From: a virus
Reading direction: 5' to 3' (one strand)
Length of the DNA: 49,087 bases
Virus record (IMG/VR): IMGVR_UViG_3300046796_000361
Location: 1 to 49,087 of that record
Below the pieces are notes generated by a model. It worked only from the letters and a program-made list of their open reading frames with translations, was not told the origin of the DNA and ran no database searches. The stretch's first letter is position 1. Each line of letters opens with the position of its first letter. The position numbers and the translations under genes were made by a program. Of the stretch, positions 33,789 through 41,667 are shown in pieces.

Positions 33789-34062
33789 GGTCGTGCTTCC
33801 TTGGCATGCGATCGATCGATCGCAACAGCGACGGCGATGCCAGCGTGCCATCGCTCGCGTAGACCGGATCGATGCCGAGCGACGCATACTCGGCGAGCAC
33901 TTGTCGGTCGCGCATTTCGCGGTTGCGTCGATCATCGGCGTTGCGGGCTTCGTCGCGTTCGACGTCGGCGATGGTTTTGATTCCCCATGTCGCGCCGTGC
34001 TTGGCGCGTAGCTCGTCGATGGTTGGGCGCGGTTCTGCGAAGAGGTCTGGTTGCCGGGCCAT
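33760..34062 (-). CDS. Hypothetical protein (100 aa)
   Basis: The product opens MARQPDLFAEPRPTIDELRA and contains a charged middle (ERDEARNADDRRNREMRDRQ). ATG at 34062 is used; a GTG one codon upstream would give a GTGA overlap with the preceding stop. It overlaps the next gene by 29 bases. No domain recognised. Confidence 0.55.
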   Translation of the reverse strand: MARQPDLFAEPRPTIDELRAKHGATWGIKTIADVERDEARNADDRRNREMRDRQVLAEYASLGIDPVYASDGTLASPSLLRSIDRMPRKHDHAPVYDSDR

Positions 34063-34826
34063 CACGGTTCTCCGGTTTTGCGTTTGGCGTCGAGCTTTGC
34101 CTCAAACTCGGCCTTGGTGACTTTGTGGGGTTGCTTGCTTGCTTTGCTGTCGAACGACGGCGGGCCGGCGCGCCCTTCAGGGAGCGCCGTAGCCGGCCCG
34201 CTGGTCGGCCGTGGGTGCCCGTTGATCTTGCTTGGTCGGGATTCGCTCTCACTCTCAACAGAGGAAGTAAGATTCTTATCTAGCTTCTGGCAAGTGGAAC
34301 GGGCGCGCGCGCGCGCCATGGGTGGGGGTTCACCGTTATCCTGAGAGGAATTTCCGCTTGCGGATACACGACTTAGCTTGTTGGGCTTGAGCCCACCTGT
34401 CTGTTTTGATCGGCGCCGATTTTCCTGATTAAGCTGACCGTTATCCTGAGGCGGATTTTCATTTTGTTTTCTGAGGTTTGGGTTGCCACCTTTTTTGCCT
34501 ATTTCGCGCGCGCGGGATGTTTTTTTGGCATCACGAATCATGCGTCGCGAATAAATCACCAATTCGCTCGAACGGCTGAAAACATTCTTCGCTGCAAGCT
34601 CGGCAAGTCCCCGCTCTACAACGCCAATTTCTTCTCCGGTTAACCTCGCAATTTCGGCCAGCGTCATGGCACGGCCGGCAATGGCCACATAGCCCGCAGG
34701 GTCATGTGTCGCAGCTACGCACAGCATGTCCATCCAGATGCCGCGGGCCGTCGCCGAGCACGCCCGCAGCCCGGGATCGGCGAGCCAGTCGGCCCAAAAA
34801 AACTTGCCCCATGGCGTCGCTGTCAT
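34062..34826 (-). CDS. Replisome-organiser-like protein (254 aa)
   Basis: The N-terminal 90 residues (FFWADWLADPGLRACSATAR, GIWMDMLCVAATHDPAGYVA, LAEIARLTGEEIGVVERGLA) match DUF1376-type/replication-organiser winged-helix domains of phages. The rest is disordered, with Lys, Arg, Ser and Gln rich runs. These proteins help load the replication machinery. The position in the DNA-metabolism block supports the role. Confidence 0.65.
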   Translation of the reverse strand: MTATPWGKFFWADWLADPGLRACSATARGIWMDMLCVAATHDPAGYVAIAGRAMTLAEIARLTGEEIGVVERGLAELAAKNVFSRSSELVIYSRRMIRDAKKTSRAREIGKKGGNPNLRKQNENPPQDNGQLNQENRRRSKQTGGLKPNKLSRVSASGNSSQDNGEPPPMARARARSTCQKLDKNLTSSVESESESRPSKINGHPRPTSGPATALPEGRAGPPSFDSKASKQPHKVTKAEFEAKLDAKRKTGEP

Positions 34827-35392
34827 GCCGGATTCTCCGGTCGTTTTTGCCTGCCCAGCACCGCGAGCGCGCAGGAAGCCGGATAGCGGTTGATCTGGCT
34901 CCCGGTGAAACGAAAAACCTTATGACCGGCATCGATCATTTCCTGGTCGCGGCCGCGATCGCGCTCGATCTGTTGCGTCGTAGCACGATGGAAGTCGCGG
35001 CCGTCGCATTCGATGAACAGCAACTGTCGCGGCGTCCCCGGAATGCGAATCACGAAATCGCCGCGGTAGCGTTCCCATCGGAATTGCGGGATCAACAGCA
35101 CTTCGTTGGCCGGACGTGTGGGCGCTTCGCAACTCAGGCAGAGCTTCGGACTGAAACCGTTGTCCTGCATGAATACGAACAGATGTGCGCCGAGCGTGAT
35201 CTCGATCGGGCTCTCGCAATGTGGCGTGAGCCATGCGCGCGTTTCTGCGAGACGCCACAAGCGATCGAGGTCGATACCCTGCTTTGTCGGTTCACGGGGG
35301 AAGGTTTCCTCATACTCGATACGATCGCAGACAAGCTCGCGACCGCCATTGAACTTGAATCGATCGACGATCTTGTGCTCGATCCAGACCAT
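34823..35392 (-). CDS. DUF559/Vsr-like PD-(D/E)XK nuclease (189 aa)
   Basis: ATG at 35392 with AAGGGG at spacing 9 is preferred over the TTG 18 bases upstream. The C-terminal half carries a nuclease-like core: SPIEITLGAHLF (acidic E), YRGDFVIRI (D), and LFIECDGRDFHR (E-x-D), then QIERDRGRDQEMIDAGHKVF, in which the R-D..R..A..G..V pattern is that of DUF559 proteins. It probably cuts or processes DNA. It overlaps the next gene's start as ATGA. Confidence 0.7.
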   Translation of the reverse strand: MVWIEHKIVDRFKFNGGRELVCDRIEYEETFPREPTKQGIDLDRLWRLAETRAWLTPHCESPIEITLGAHLFVFMQDNGFSPKLCLSCEAPTRPANEVLLIPQFRWERYRGDFVIRIPGTPRQLLFIECDGRDFHRATTQQIERDRGRDQEMIDAGHKVFRFTGSQINRYPASCALAVLGRQKRPENPA

Positions 35393-35396
35393 AGCT

Positions 35397-35735
35397 TCAC
35401 GCCCCTTCAAGCCTTCTAAACTCGATCGGGATACCGATCGCGCGCGCCTTCTGAATGCCGATGTTCATGCCGGGCGTAACGACGCCGAGCTTCGGCATGT
35501 AGACCACCATCGCATCGGCGCTTGAGATCCAAGCGTGCCCGGCGTCGATGCCCAGCTCGCGCTCGTCAGGCACATCGTCATTCAGGACGCCGCGCTGCGT
35601 GTAGAGTAAGTGCGACGCGATCGGCGCCTCCCCTCTCATCAGGCAATCGCGCAGACAGGCGCGCGCAAAACGCAGGTTGAGCCAGCGGCGCAGCAGGCCA
35701 CCGTGATACGGGCTTTCGAGGATGACGCGCTTCAT
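35397..35735 (-). CDS. DUF7768-like protein (112 aa)
   Basis: The sequence reads MKRVILESPYHGGLLRRWLN, FARACLRDCLMRGEAPIASH, LLYTQRGVLNDDVPDERELG, and GIDAGHAWISSADAMVVYMP, the conserved motif set of DUF7768-type proteins. They resemble nucleoside 2-deoxyribosyltransferase folds, but their activity is unknown. The gene overlaps the methyltransferase stop (ATGA). Confidence 0.75.
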   Translation of the reverse strand: MKRVILESPYHGGLLRRWLNLRFARACLRDCLMRGEAPIASHLLYTQRGVLNDDVPDERELGIDAGHAWISSADAMVVYMPKLGVVTPGMNIGIQKARAIGIPIEFRRLEGA

Positions 35736-36619
35736 TCGGCCGCATCCACCACAAATAAATCAGATTGGCGGTCTTTAGCATCCAGATATTTGCAAGCCTG
35801 TCGCCAGTAGCTTTCCTTTAACTCGATCCCGAAGAATTTGCGACGCAGCTTGAGCGCACAATAGCCTTCAGACCCGATGCCCATGAACGGAGAAAGCACG
35901 ACATCTCCGGGATTTGACCACATCACGAGCGCACGTTCGATGACGTCGATTTGGAGCGGACAAAGATGCCGTTCGTCAGATGCGTCGCGAGCGGATTTCA
36001 CATTCAGCACATTGGTCTGGTTGATGGTCATCCATACCGGCGACGCCCATTCCTGCCATTGTTCGAGTGGAAAATCAGTTGACGTATGCTCGATCGGGTC
36101 TGGATTTTCGCCGGGCTTGATGAATGTCAAAAGATAATCCGGCATTCCGCCGCGCGATTTTGTCGAGTCTTTCCTTAATTGTTTGTAGAGCAATCCAACG
36201 TGTTTCGTGCGCGTCATCTCGACAACCGGGCATTTCCAGATCGTGCGGCGCCCGTGATAGATCCAGCCGGCGTCTTCATGCGCCCGAATGATGTCGCCGG
36301 AAAAATCCTTGATCCCTATTGCGCCGTCGCGCCATTTCGTCATTGGTAAGTCGGAGCAATGCACCGCAGTCAGTCGCCCTGGCATGGTGACACGAAATTT
36401 TTCCCTTACCATATACGCGTAGTGCTCAGAGAATTCCTCGTCAGTGCTATTTCCCATGTCGGCAGCAGATTCGGAATAAACAAACAACGAACCAAACGGC
36501 GGGGAATAGCAGGAAAACCCGATGCTCTCGCTCGGCAACTGCGCAAGCACGTCGACGCAATCACCATGAATGGCCTGCCAGTGGTTGCCGTTAGCTGATC
36601 CTAAACATCTGATATCCAT
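35732..36619 (-). CDS. DNA adenine/cytosine-N4 methyltransferase (beta class order)
   Basis: Catalytic motif IV is present as CYSPPFGSL near residue 39, in the form S-P-P-F, and the SAM-binding motif I follows later as VVLSPFMGIGSEGYCALKLR (F-x-G-x-G). This order (IV before I) is the beta class. The mid-region CPVVEMTRTKHVGLLYKQLR and GGMPDYLLTFIKPGENPDPI is common in phage N6/N4 enzymes. It probably protects phage DNA. The first six codons overlap the helicase gene. Confidence 0.85.
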   Translation of the reverse strand: MDIRCLGSANGNHWQAIHGDCVDVLAQLPSESIGFSCYSPPFGSLFVYSESAADMGNSTDEEFSEHYAYMVREKFRVTMPGRLTAVHCSDLPMTKWRDGAIGIKDFSGDIIRAHEDAGWIYHGRRTIWKCPVVEMTRTKHVGLLYKQLRKDSTKSRGGMPDYLLTFIKPGENPDPIEHTSTDFPLEQWQEWASPVWMTINQTNVLNVKSARDASDERHLCPLQIDVIERALVMWSNPGDVVLSPFMGIGSEGYCALKLRRKFFGIELKESYWRQACKYLDAKDRQSDLFVVDAAE

Positions 36620-38043
36620 GGGGCGACCTTTGCTTGATGAAGCGGTTCATAGGGCGACTTGACAGTGGACGTCTTGCCGACGGATCTGCTCATTGCCGCG
36701 CGCATCGCAGCCTTCATATCGATGTGATCGCCAGCCTTGCGATCGATCACGCGTCCGATTTCCGATTCGCCTTCCGCGACCACCAGATGGATGACAACGG
36801 TTTCATTCTGGCCGAACCGCCAACACCGGCGCACGGCCTGATACCATGTCTCATAGGAATAGGTTCGCCCCACGAAAACCATCCTGGCGCAGTGCGACCA
36901 ATCCATGCCGAAACCGCTGAGCGATGGTTTACTGACAAATTGACGGATCGTGCCGCTTGAGAACGCCTCCAGCTTTGCCTCTTTCTCGTCGGCCGATTGC
37001 GATCCGCGAACCTCGATGGCGCTCGGCAATGCACGGAGTATCGCATCACCTTCATTGTCGGTATCAACCCAGATCAGCCATATCTTGTCCGGATCAGAGG
37101 CTACTATGGAGGCTGCGAGCTCGGCGCGCGCTTCGCTTGTCTGCCGCTTGACCGCATAAACATTGGTGGCACTCAATGCCGGCGCGCCGAACATATCGGC
37201 CAAGTCGCGGGAAATATGGCTGTCTCTCGCCCGATGCCGAAGGACCTGGAACGGCGGCAGAATAAATCCTTCATCCTTGTCCCCGAGGTCTGATGGCTTT
37301 TCGGCCATTCGCGACCATGACGCCATCCAATCGTAAAAGGCCGTTGCGGCGTGTCCCTTCAATCTCCATTCCTGCGATGCCGTGGACGTATCGTTGATAA
37401 AAAAACGCGACAGCATTTCATTTGCCGCCATCACATCGAGAAATTCAGCGTAATTTCCCAGTTCAATATGATCGTTAGGTGCAGGGGTCGCAGTCGCCGC
37501 AAGTTTGAACCGCAGACCTTTGAAGAGATCGATCAGCTTGCGCGTCGTTTTGCCTGAGAATGATTTCAGGATCGACGCTTCGTCAAGCGCGACTGCACAG
37601 AACTGAGACGGATCGAGCTTATCGAGGCGATCGTAATTGCAGATATTGATGCCGGGCTTGACATCCGATTGTTCCTTGATGACGCGCGCCTCGTAGCCCC
37701 ATCGATCCGCACGGCGCTTGAATTGCCCTGCGACGGCAAGCGGCGTCAGGATCAGAGCCGGCCGGTTCTCGGCCTCGATGATCTTTTGGCACCATTCCAA
37801 TTGGATCTCGGTTTTCCCCAATCCGGTGTCGAGGAAGAGGCCGCTCGATCCCGCACGCAGATTGAAATCAACGCAGTGATGTTGAAATGGGAAAAGGTGT
37901 GTCGCGAGCGCGGGCACGTCGCGCATGCCGCGTTCCTTGGCTCGAACGGCTTTGCTGGCGAGAAACGCCGCATATTCGCCATTCATGGCCCCCGCCGATC
38001 GCGCCGGCAGGCCGGCAAACATATGGTCCGAAGGAAGGATCAT
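36601..38043 (-). CDS. SNF2-type DNA helicase (480 aa)
   Basis: Motif I is DTGLGKTEIQLEWCQ near residue 70, motif II is VALDEASILKSFSG (DEAS), motif III is LAATATPAPND, and motif VI is QAVRRCWRFGQNETVVIHLV. These define a short SF2 (SNF2/Hef-like) enzyme of the kind often beside phage DNA methyltransferases. It likely acts in replication, remodelling or restriction avoidance. The true start may be the internal MNGEYAAFLASKA. It overlaps the next gene's stop by four bases. Confidence 0.85.
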   Translation of the reverse strand: MILPSDHMFAGLPARSAGAMNGEYAAFLASKAVRAKERGMRDVPALATHLFPFQHHCVDFNLRAGSSGLFLDTGLGKTEIQLEWCQKIIEAENRPALILTPLAVAGQFKRRADRWGYEARVIKEQSDVKPGINICNYDRLDKLDPSQFCAVALDEASILKSFSGKTTRKLIDLFKGLRFKLAATATPAPNDHIELGNYAEFLDVMAANEMLSRFFINDTSTASQEWRLKGHAATAFYDWMASWSRMAEKPSDLGDKDEGFILPPFQVLRHRARDSHISRDLADMFGAPALSATNVYAVKRQTSEARAELAASIVASDPDKIWLIWVDTDNEGDAILRALPSAIEVRGSQSADEKEAKLEAFSSGTIRQFVSKPSLSGFGMDWSHCARMVFVGRTYSYETWYQAVRRCWRFGQNETVVIHLVVAEGESEIGRVIDRKAGDHIDMKAAMRAAMSRSVGKTSTVKSPYEPLHQAKVAPWISDV

Positions 38044-38504
38044 GCGGCCTTCGGCGGCCTTGAGCTGCCGTCTTCATTGAGCATGTCTTCGCGCACCACC
38101 GTGGACGGAAATCCCTGCAAGGCATCGACCCCGGCATTCAGCCATCCGGTTTCGATCGCCCAACCTAGGTCCTGCGCTGCCTTGTTCGCATCGATAACGC
38201 GCTTGCGGCGAAGGTGTTGTTCAAAGTTCATCCGAGAACGCTTGATGCGTTTTTTCTCGCCTAGGGCGACGTGCGCGTCGTATGGAAACAGGCCGGGTTG
38301 CTCGGGATTGTCCTCGGCCTTTTCAGCCGAGTTGAGTTTTTCATCAGCGGCATCTTTATAAAGCTCATTGTCTGCTGGTGGAACGAACACCTTTAAAAGC
38401 TCGACTACCTCGTCCCGCAGATCATCCCGGTCGTATTCGCGTTGCCCATACTCGTCGCGAAGCGTCTTTAATCTCCGATAAAATTCGTTTGGCAACTTTC
38501 TCAT
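38040..38504 (-). CDS. Hypothetical protein (154 aa)
   Basis: The charged, mostly helical protein begins MRKLPNEFYRRLKTLRDEYG and includes FEQHLRRKRVIDANKAAQDL. It overlaps the helicase start by four bases and the ParB-like stop by four, so the three genes are translationally coupled. No known domain. Confidence 0.55.
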   Translation of the reverse strand: MRKLPNEFYRRLKTLRDEYGQREYDRDDLRDEVVELLKVFVPPADNELYKDAADEKLNSAEKAEDNPEQPGLFPYDAHVALGEKKRIKRSRMNFEQHLRRKRVIDANKAAQDLGWAIETGWLNAGVDALQGFPSTVVREDMLNEDGSSRPPKAA

Positions 38505-39412
38505 GAGTGCTCCTCCATGGCGTTTGCCAGCGCAGAGGCAAACGCTGCAACCTTCCGCAAACGATCAGGCGTCAATGTCTCGCCGCGGCCCTCTGCTTGT
38601 GCGGGGTCGTACTCGGCGGCTATCTCCGAAGCTTTGTCGGGATCGCGATCAAGGCCACGCACGGCATCGAGCACATTCATCGTTAGTGCCCACCGCTGTT
38701 GCTTGCGCTCCTCAGCATCTTTTTTCGCCGTTCGCTCGGCATCTTCAAGCGTCATGCTTTCGGCTTCGACTTTTTCCGCAAGATCAGGCCGCTCCTCACG
38801 AAGTTTGCGCATGCGAATTTGATTGTTGGCGTCGCCGCCTTGGCGCTTCGCCATTGCGTCATAGGCGTCCTTGAGTAGCGCCGCTGGGCCGCCTTTTTTG
38901 ACACGCGCAGCTTCGGTCGGATCGTCTCGCAAAAGCGCATGCCCCATCTCGACATAGTTTTTCGAAACCCCGAATAGAGTGGCAAAATGCTCCCGGGGGT
39001 TTCTGATCAAATGCCCGTTTTGGGCTTTTGATTTGCGATCACCGCCTTTGGTTTGAACCCGCTCTTCCTTCTCGGCGATGGCCCATGCTTCGGCGGCGCT
39101 CATCGCCTTCTGACTCGCCGACATGTTGCGACGCTTGACGTTTAGGGAAACGACATAGGCGAGCGGATCGGGAATAGGCTGAGCGATGGTTGCGAATAGC
39201 GGCTTGACGCCGGCAATCTCACACGCTCGGGCGCGATTGCGTCCGTCGAGTAGTAGTCCGTCGCAATCGAGTAGGATGGGATGCACTTGCCCGTTGGCCT
39301 TAATGTCTGCGGCGAGGTCGGCCAACTCTTCGTCGCTCATCATCGGGAAAATGTCGGCGACCAGATGAACCTTGATTTCAATTTTAGTCTCTGCGTTGAA
39401 CAGATCGCTCAT
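38501..39412 (-). CDS. ParB/Srx-like protein (303 aa)
   Basis: ATG at 39412 (MSDLFNAETKIEIKVHLVAD) is preferred, with GAGGGG before it; the longer frame is shadow. Residues 20-100 are a ParB/Srx-type domain: LADLAADIKANGQVHPILLD, CDGLLLDGRNRARACEIAGV, and PLAYVVSLNVKRRNMSASQK, where the D-G-R-N-R motif is the phosphotransfer/nuclease loop. The remainder is helical (REHFATLFGVSKNYVEMGHA). Such proteins often accompany methyltransferases and helicases in phages. No parS-binding partner domain is evident. Confidence 0.75.
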   Translation of the reverse strand: MSDLFNAETKIEIKVHLVADIFPMMSDEELADLAADIKANGQVHPILLDCDGLLLDGRNRARACEIAGVKPLFATIAQPIPDPLAYVVSLNVKRRNMSASQKAMSAAEAWAIAEKEERVQTKGGDRKSKAQNGHLIRNPREHFATLFGVSKNYVEMGHALLRDDPTEAARVKKGGPAALLKDAYDAMAKRQGGDANNQIRMRKLREERPDLAEKVEAESMTLEDAERTAKKDAEERKQQRWALTMNVLDAVRGLDRDPDKASEIAAEYDPAQAEGRGETLTPDRLRKVAAFASALANAMEEHS

Positions 39413-39912
39413 GCTGCACCCCTCATGAATAGCGGTATCCGCGGCACGCTCTTGGGATCGACCTGCGAGCAGGCCCACAGCCACTGGCAGCCCGCTTCCG
39501 CTGCGTTGTGGTCGACGTCGGCCTCAGCCCACCCGAGCTGATGCACCACCGAGACGGCGCGCTGCTTGGCCTTGGCCTTCGGAAGCTTGCCGTCGCCGAG
39601 CACGAACGCGCGCCACGTCTGGATCGGCGCCACGAGCACCTGGATGCCCTTGGCGTTGGCGACGCCGGTGAATATGGCGAACAGCCCCGATTGGATTGTC
39701 TTGTCGTGAACCGGAACGATGCCCTCGATCACCAGGAGCGCCGGCGTCCGCTCGACACAGGTCCGCGCTATCCACTTGATGGCGCGCCCGAAAATGTCGG
39801 GGTGCTCGTCGTGCGGTCTGTTGAAGTCGACGAAATTCAGGAACGGCGCTTGGCCGGCCTCGCCGATCGCCACGCCTGTCCGCAGTGCGGCATCGAGTGC
39901 CATGATGATCAT
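39409..39912 (-). CDS. RuvC-like Holliday junction resolvase (167 aa)
   Basis: The catalytic acidic residues fit the RuvC fold: MALDAALRTGVAIGE (D), LLVIEGIVP (E) and the C-terminal ADVDHNAAEAGCQWLWA (D-H-N-x-x-E-A). These phage enzymes resolve branched recombination and replication intermediates before packaging. The start could be the first ATG (39912) or the one three codons later. It overlaps the ParB-like gene's start. Confidence 0.85.
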   Translation of the reverse strand: MIIMALDAALRTGVAIGEAGQAPFLNFVDFNRPHDEHPDIFGRAIKWIARTCVERTPALLVIEGIVPVHDKTIQSGLFAIFTGVANAKGIQVLVAPIQTWRAFVLGDGKLPKAKAKQRAVSVVHQLGWAEADVDHNAAEAGCQWLWACSQVDPKSVPRIPLFMRGAA

Positions 39913-39963
39913 CGCGCAGCCTCCCCCGCCGCGCCTGCGGGGCTTTGGTCTTGTTCTTGGGGG

Positions 39964-40428
39964 TTAGCGATCGGCGAGAGTGTCGATCGGATCGAGGCCG
40001 ATCCTGGTAAGTCGCGCGCGTAATGCTTCCACGTGCTCTTCATCGGGGCGCGCGCCCCCCGCCTTCGCGGGGGCAGGCTCTGCCGCGGCACCGTTGTCCG
40101 CGCGCTCAGCCGCGAAGTCGCCGAACGGCGTGCCGGCGAACGCCTCGGCCAGGGCGGAATACTGCGCGGACTCGTCGACGTCGAATTCACTCGGCAGCGC
40201 ATCGATCCTGCGCTCGAGCTTGCGCCGCTTCACGATCGCCTTCAGCGGTTTGACTGCGATGCCGTCGTCCTTGGCGGCGCCGAACACGTCCTTGCGCTTG
40301 TCACGCAGGACGCGGCACCGGCTCATGTACTCGCCCTTTTCGGACTCCAGATCGTCGTCGATTTCCTCGATCTGCCTGACGAACGGCTTCGCCTTCGCCG
40401 CCAGGTCGTTGCTTTGCACGCTGTCCAT
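39964..40428 (-). CDS. GapR/DUF2312-like DNA-binding protein (154 aa)
   Basis: Residues 8-90 form a charged coiled-coil of the DUF2312 (GapR) kind: FVRQIEEIDDDLESEKGEYM, VLRDKRKDVFGAAKDDGIAV, KPLKAIVKRRKLERRIDALP. GapR binds overtwisted AT-rich DNA at replication forks in alphaproteobacteria. The product is longer than GapR (about 90 residues) because of a C-terminal disordered extension; part of this (APAKAGGARP) is encoded by a REP-like palindrome (40056-40073). A phage homologue could influence replication. Confidence 0.65.
   Translation of the reverse strand: MDSVQSNDLAAKAKPFVRQIEEIDDDLESEKGEYMSRCRVLRDKRKDVFGAAKDDGIAVKPLKAIVKRRKLERRIDALPSEFDVDESAQYSALAEAFAGTPFGDFAAERADNGAAAEPAPAKAGGARPDEEHVEALRARLTRIGLDPIDTLADR
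40056..40073. repeat. REP-like palindrome, copy 1
   Basis: CCCCCGCCTTCGCGGGGG is a 7-bp inverted repeat with a four-base loop, inside the GapR-like gene. The same element with one base changed in the loop occurs at 43065-43082. Palindromes of this form are frequent between genes of rhizobia (general knowledge). Confidence 0.65.
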
Positions 40429-40455
40429 TGGTGGAATCCTCTCCCCTCCCTATGT

Positions 40456-40812
40456 TCAGCGGTCGCGCCCTAAAACCGTAAGTATCGCCGACAGGTCCGC
40501 ACGAACCGCCGCAGCTTCGTCACCACGAGGGTCCACACCAATCTGCTTGTGGACGGCGAGTTCATGCTGGAGCCTCGCGATTTCGGCTTCGAGTTCACGG
40601 ATGACCCGTGCACGCAGGGCGTCGCGTAGCCAGCCTGCAATCCGTTTGAGCCGATTGCGCTGAAGGTTTTCGATCGTGCCGGGAGACGTGCCAATAGCCC
40701 GGGCCACATTGCGACGCGCACGATCACGGTCTTTTACGCGTCGATGTTCCTGATCGACCAGAAGATTTGCGAGTTGTCGCGCCTCATTCGCTTCGGCAAG
40801 AGCGTTACTCAT
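40456..40812 (-). CDS. Helical protein, possible DNA-binding (118 aa)
   Basis: The start ATG at 40812 (MSNALAEANEARQLANLLVD) is preferred to far longer frames that overlap the cro-like gene. The middle has an HTH-like pattern (RARRNVARAIGTSPGTIENL) followed by a long coiled-coil (LEAEIARLQHELAVHKQIG). It precedes the GapR-like gene and may be a regulator of early minus-strand genes. Confidence 0.6.
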   Translation of the reverse strand: MSNALAEANEARQLANLLVDQEHRRVKDRDRARRNVARAIGTSPGTIENLQRNRLKRIAGWLRDALRARVIRELEAEIARLQHELAVHKQIGVDPRGDEAAAVRADLSAILTVLGRDR

Positions 40813-40948
40813 GATCGGACCCCGATGGACGAAATATCTGCGGGCTTGGATGAAATATCCGCACGCGCGGATGCTTCCGCCACACCTGATGCGGCACGCT
40901 CCCGACATGACAGGCACCCACCAAACAATGGCCGACGCGGCGCGCGGC

Positions 40949-41170
40949 TCATCGAGAAACCTCCCGGGCGGGCACAAATCCAAAGAGATGTGGCGACGGC
41001 TTGCCTTTGCCTCGATCGGCAAGGGCTCTCTCCAAAAGCATGAATTTGTCGGGCGGGATGCTGCCCCGAGTCTTCCAATTGCTGATCGCAGACCGGCGAA
41101 GGCCAACAATAGCTGCCGTAGCGGCCGAGCCTCCAAGAGCTTCAATGATGGAGTCCACGGTGGTGTGCAT
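40949..41170 (-). CDS. Cro-like HTH regulator (73 aa)
   Basis: A short helix-turn-helix protein with a Cro/YdaS type fold: SIIEALGGSAATAAIVGLRR, SAISNWKTRGSIPPDKFMLL. It is the first gene of the minus-strand block. Its promoter (TTGACT at 41205-41200, 17-base spacer, TACGTC) encloses the operator 41183-41197, and the predicted transcript would start at or near its ATG, so it may be leaderless as lambda cI is from PRM. It could be the antirepressing partner of the 116-aa protein. Confidence 0.65.
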   Translation of the reverse strand: MHTTVDSIIEALGGSAATAAIVGLRRSAISNWKTRGSIPPDKFMLLERALADRGKGKPSPHLFGFVPAREVSR

Positions 41171-41257
41171 GCCGTAGACGTATTCACATTGCGTGAATTA
41201 GTCAAGGTTTCACAACAAGGAGATTTCACAAGATGTGAACCAGAGCCACGCTCCGTT
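41171..41257. promoter_or_regulatory. Divergent switch region with operators 1 and 2
   Basis: Two perfect inverted repeats TTCAC-N5-GTGAA are present: 41183-41197 and 41225-41239. The first lies two bases after TTGACT (minus strand) in a 17-base spacer, so protein bound there would block the leftward promoter. The second lies 18 bases before the ATG of the plus-strand repressor gene, suited to autoregulation. Confidence 0.75.
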
Positions 41258-41608
41258 ATGCCCAGAAACCAGCGCGACATCGCCTATCGGCTAGAATTGA
41301 CCCGGATGGCTCTCCGCGTATCCCCAACAGCATTCTGCAAAAACGTGGGGATAGCTCCCAACCAGTGGTCACAATACGTCGACCCGGAGGGCAATCGGCG
41401 CATCACTGTCGACGCAGTGTATCGGCTCAAGGACGAATACGGCATTACTTTCGAATGGATTTACGACGGCGACCGCAGCCGCCTGCCTAGTGATCTGCTT
41501 GAAAAAATTCGCGCTGTCGAGCGCCTCGGCGCCGTGGACTTGAGTCGGGCGCGCGGTCGGAGAAAACCGCCGCCGCCTGATGGTTCACGTTCACGAAACG
41601 TGAAATAA
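41258..41608 (+). CDS. XRE-family repressor-like protein (116 aa)
   Basis: ATG at 41258 gives MPRNQRDIAYRLELTRMALR, then VSPTAFCKNVGIAPNQWSQY (helix-turn-helix) and RITVDAVYRLKDEYGITFEW. The C-terminus is short and basic, with no LexA-like peptidase, so SOS cleavage is not evident. It lies between four TTCAC-N5-GTGAA operators, two on each side, and is divergent from the Cro-like gene. It is the best candidate for the lysogeny repressor. No strong ribosome-binding site precedes the ATG. Confidence 0.7.
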   Translation: MPRNQRDIAYRLELTRMALRVSPTAFCKNVGIAPNQWSQYVDPEGNRRITVDAVYRLKDEYGITFEWIYDGDRSRLPSDLLEKIRAVERLGAVDLSRARGRRKPPPPDGSRSRNVK

Positions 41609-41647
41609 GTTATTGACAGGTTCACGTCCTGTGAATTAATGTGCTCT
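41590..41647 (+). promoter_or_regulatory. Rightward early promoter with operators 3 and 4
   Basis: TTGACA (41613-41618) is followed by a spacer and a weak -10 (ATTAAT or TTAATG, 41635-41641). The operator TTCAC-GTCCT-GTGAA (41621-41635) fills the spacer, starting two bases after the -35 as in the leftward promoter. Operator 3 (41590-41604) covers the last codons of the repressor gene. It should drive the plus early block. Confidence 0.75.
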
Positions 41648-41667
41648 CCGTTCACCCGGGGAGCCTC

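Noticed and set aside
38501-39412. A plasmid-type ParA/ParB partition system
   Set aside because: Neither ParB-like protein has a ParA neighbour or a clear CTPase/parS-binding layout; they resemble phage ParB/Srx domain proteins.
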